A stretch of 64,000 nt of DNA from Phytoseiulus persimilis (taxonomy: Eukaryota; Arthropoda; Arachnida; Mesostigmata; Phytoseiidae): contig CM075103.1 in the NCBI GenBank assembly GCA_037576195.1, positions 7,998,001 through 8,062,000 of the forward strand. Direction: 5' to 3'. The position numbers and the translations under genes were made by a program. Below are positions 62,582 to 64,000 of this stretch, piece by piece. Below the pieces are notes generated by a model. It was not told the origin of the DNA and did no database searches. It saw only the letters and a list, made by a program, of their open reading frames with translations. The first letter of the stretch is position 1; each line of letters opens with the position of its first letter.

Positions 62582-63943
62582 TGCCCACTTCACAAGGAGA
62601 ATAATGGCGCGATCGAACAACCGGAAGATCTACCCTAGGGAGCGGTCCCTCGAAACGCTTTTCGGGCGATCGCACCTGATATCGCGGCGTATCGGTGGAG
62701 ACTCGGAACTCCGCATTCTCTTTGACACATATCATTTCGAAGGCTATTCATTTACATCGACTGTATGCAACGAGCGGAACTCTCAAAGACGGGTCTTCAC
62801 GGGGGGCAGTGACGGGTGTTTCGCATTCGGGGAATCCCAGACACCCACCTACAACGTAGTCGACGTCGACTGCGGGGTTCCATCACTTCGGAAACCAAAA
62901 ACGTGATGACTCCTTGGAGTCCAGCAATCAATCATGAAATTTCGCCATTCTATCGCGATGGGTAGATGAACCGAAAGGATCTATCAAATCTCATTTATTC
63001 CCGTCCTGATCCGAGGGGGGCATGTGATTGGATAACAGTTCGTTCACTCCCGATGATTCGTAGCTGATACCGTTCGACGCATGAGTCGAGCGTGTACTCA
63101 CCGTGAAGTCTCTTTAAACTCATTCAATGACGTTTCATGCTATTCGTGCGTGTATTAACACCAGCTTGCATAAAGTATGCACAAGCACGGGCTGTCCGCA
63201 CCATGTGGCTGATCGTGAGTAACCTCCTTGGACTTTCCATCGACGCCCTTGATCTCGATCACAAAAGCAAGCCTAGGGGTTGGTCCGGGCAGACTCCGAA
63301 GCGAGCGACGACTCGGCTCGCAGAAGTCGCACGTAAGAGAACGAGTTCCAGGATCAATCCCTGATCTGAGGGAAAAACCAATCCATTGTCTGCTGGGGAA
63401 TCAATCAGAAGACCGTCAGATCACTTCCACACATTGGCGGGACTCGGTCTGGAATCATGAATCGCGGCTCGGCTCCGTGAATCTATAGGAAAAGAACCAA
63501 ATGGTTCGGAGTTGCGCAACCCGGAGGCAAGATGACTCGCCGAATGTATTACCAGCGTGATCTGAAGAAGAATTCGTTGTATTTGAGAACATCAAAAACT
63601 TACGAGGGCTATATCGGCAGATTTTTTTCCATTGGTATCTGTCTTTTTTGGGAATGAGGCAAGAGGAGGCAGCGTTCGGGACGCAAAGATCTGACTGAAA
63701 GTGTTAGGGCCAGACCCACCGGCGAACACATCAAGTTTTTTTTGGATTCGCTCAGCACAGACTTCAATAGTGGGACACAAGACGCCGACGGCAGCGACAA
63801 AAATTTCGAGCGAACTTTCCCTTAACGATGCAAACTTGTCAATGACTTCTTGTCGGCCACGTCGACAGCGGCGGCGGGAGCTTGTTGAATCGGCGCCGGC
63901 AGTGAATCTGAAATTAACGTTTGTGTTCTTACTCCATTTTTAG

Positions 63944-64000
63944 GCGGTCCTTCGCAACGCGTCTTTGGAACTGTTCAAAAGTCGCGGCATCTACATCGGT
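63944..64000 (+). CDS. CLCA-family regulator, exon 2 (partial, runs off the window)
   Basis: Nineteen codons follow the acceptor ...ACTCCATTTTTAG at 63943 and read AVLRNASLELFKSRGIYIG in phase 0, the same phase as the exon 1 donor. In CLCA proteins the opening strand is followed by a helix of the form (I/L)-x-x-x-x-x-x-A-S-x-x-L-F-x-A-T/S and then a strand; this peptide fits, with ASLELF and IYIG in the expected places. The acceptor has a pyrimidine-rich tract and a branch-point-like TTAAC at about 63914-63918. N62 lies in an NAS sequon, a possible N-glycosylation site. The exon continues past the window edge. The main uncertainty is whether a small intervening exon exists within the 33-kb intron, but the peptide junction reads smoothly without one. 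Confidence 0.75.

Larger units (their letters stand above)
30866..63943 (+). other. CLCA intron 1, about 33.1 kb
   Basis: Bounded by a GTGAGTGTC donor and a TTTTTAG acceptor, both phase 0. It makes up just over half of the window. I see no further CLCA coding sequence in it: no HExxH metalloprotease motif and no D-x-S-x-S MIDAS motif in any frame. It contains two LINE remnants, several homopolymer C tracts, strand-asymmetric low-complexity blocks, and a few splice-bounded open segments on either strand that could be nested or antisense exons. Stretches not listed separately (33104-34940, 35026-47179, 47329-52429, 60103-62131, 62582-63943) hold nothing I recognise apart from the simple repeats given. 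First introns of this size are usual in large arthropod genomes and often carry regulatory elements, but I cannot pick any out with confidence. Confidence 0.75.

Overview
The window looks like eukaryotic, probably arthropod, genomic DNA. There is no bacterial-style gene packing. Coding exons are short and bounded by GT-AG splice sites, and transposon remnants and simple repeats are scattered throughout. CpG is not visibly depleted, which fits an invertebrate with little DNA methylation. A chelicerate (tick, mite or spider relative) is a reasonable guess from the protein found and the large intron. The species cannot be fixed from the sequence alone.

The one gene I recognise with confidence is the 5' part of a calcium-activated chloride channel regulator (CLCA) gene on the + strand. 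Exon 1 (30695-30865) encodes a signal peptide and the start of the CLCA N-terminal domain. It ends at a strong phase-0 donor. The last 57 bases of the window (63944-64000) follow a strong acceptor and continue the same domain in the same phase. Intron 1 is therefore about 33 kb and fills the right half of the window. The rest of the gene (catalytic region, von Willebrand A domain) lies to the right, outside the window.

The left 30.5 kb holds no gene I can name. It carries a 111-bp near-perfect hairpin element (4394-4504), a 33-bp tandem duplication (9449-9514), a pair of overlapping hairpins that cannot both form (24336-24377), and a 178-bp non-autonomous hAT element with an 8-bp target duplication (27239-27416). 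A few splice-bounded open segments (2505-2596, 15640-15727, 17188-17330 on +; 24463-24617 on -) could be exons of unidentified genes and are listed at low confidence.

Inside the CLCA intron are two decayed LINE ORF2 ends (54926-55207 on +, 58809-59243 on -) and long poly(C) tracts. There is also a block from about 52.4 to 58.4 kb that switches between pyrimidine-rich and purine-rich on the + strand. The intron also holds a few candidate antisense or nested exons, the best at 59904-60102 on the - strand. No tRNA, rRNA, CRISPR array or operon was found.
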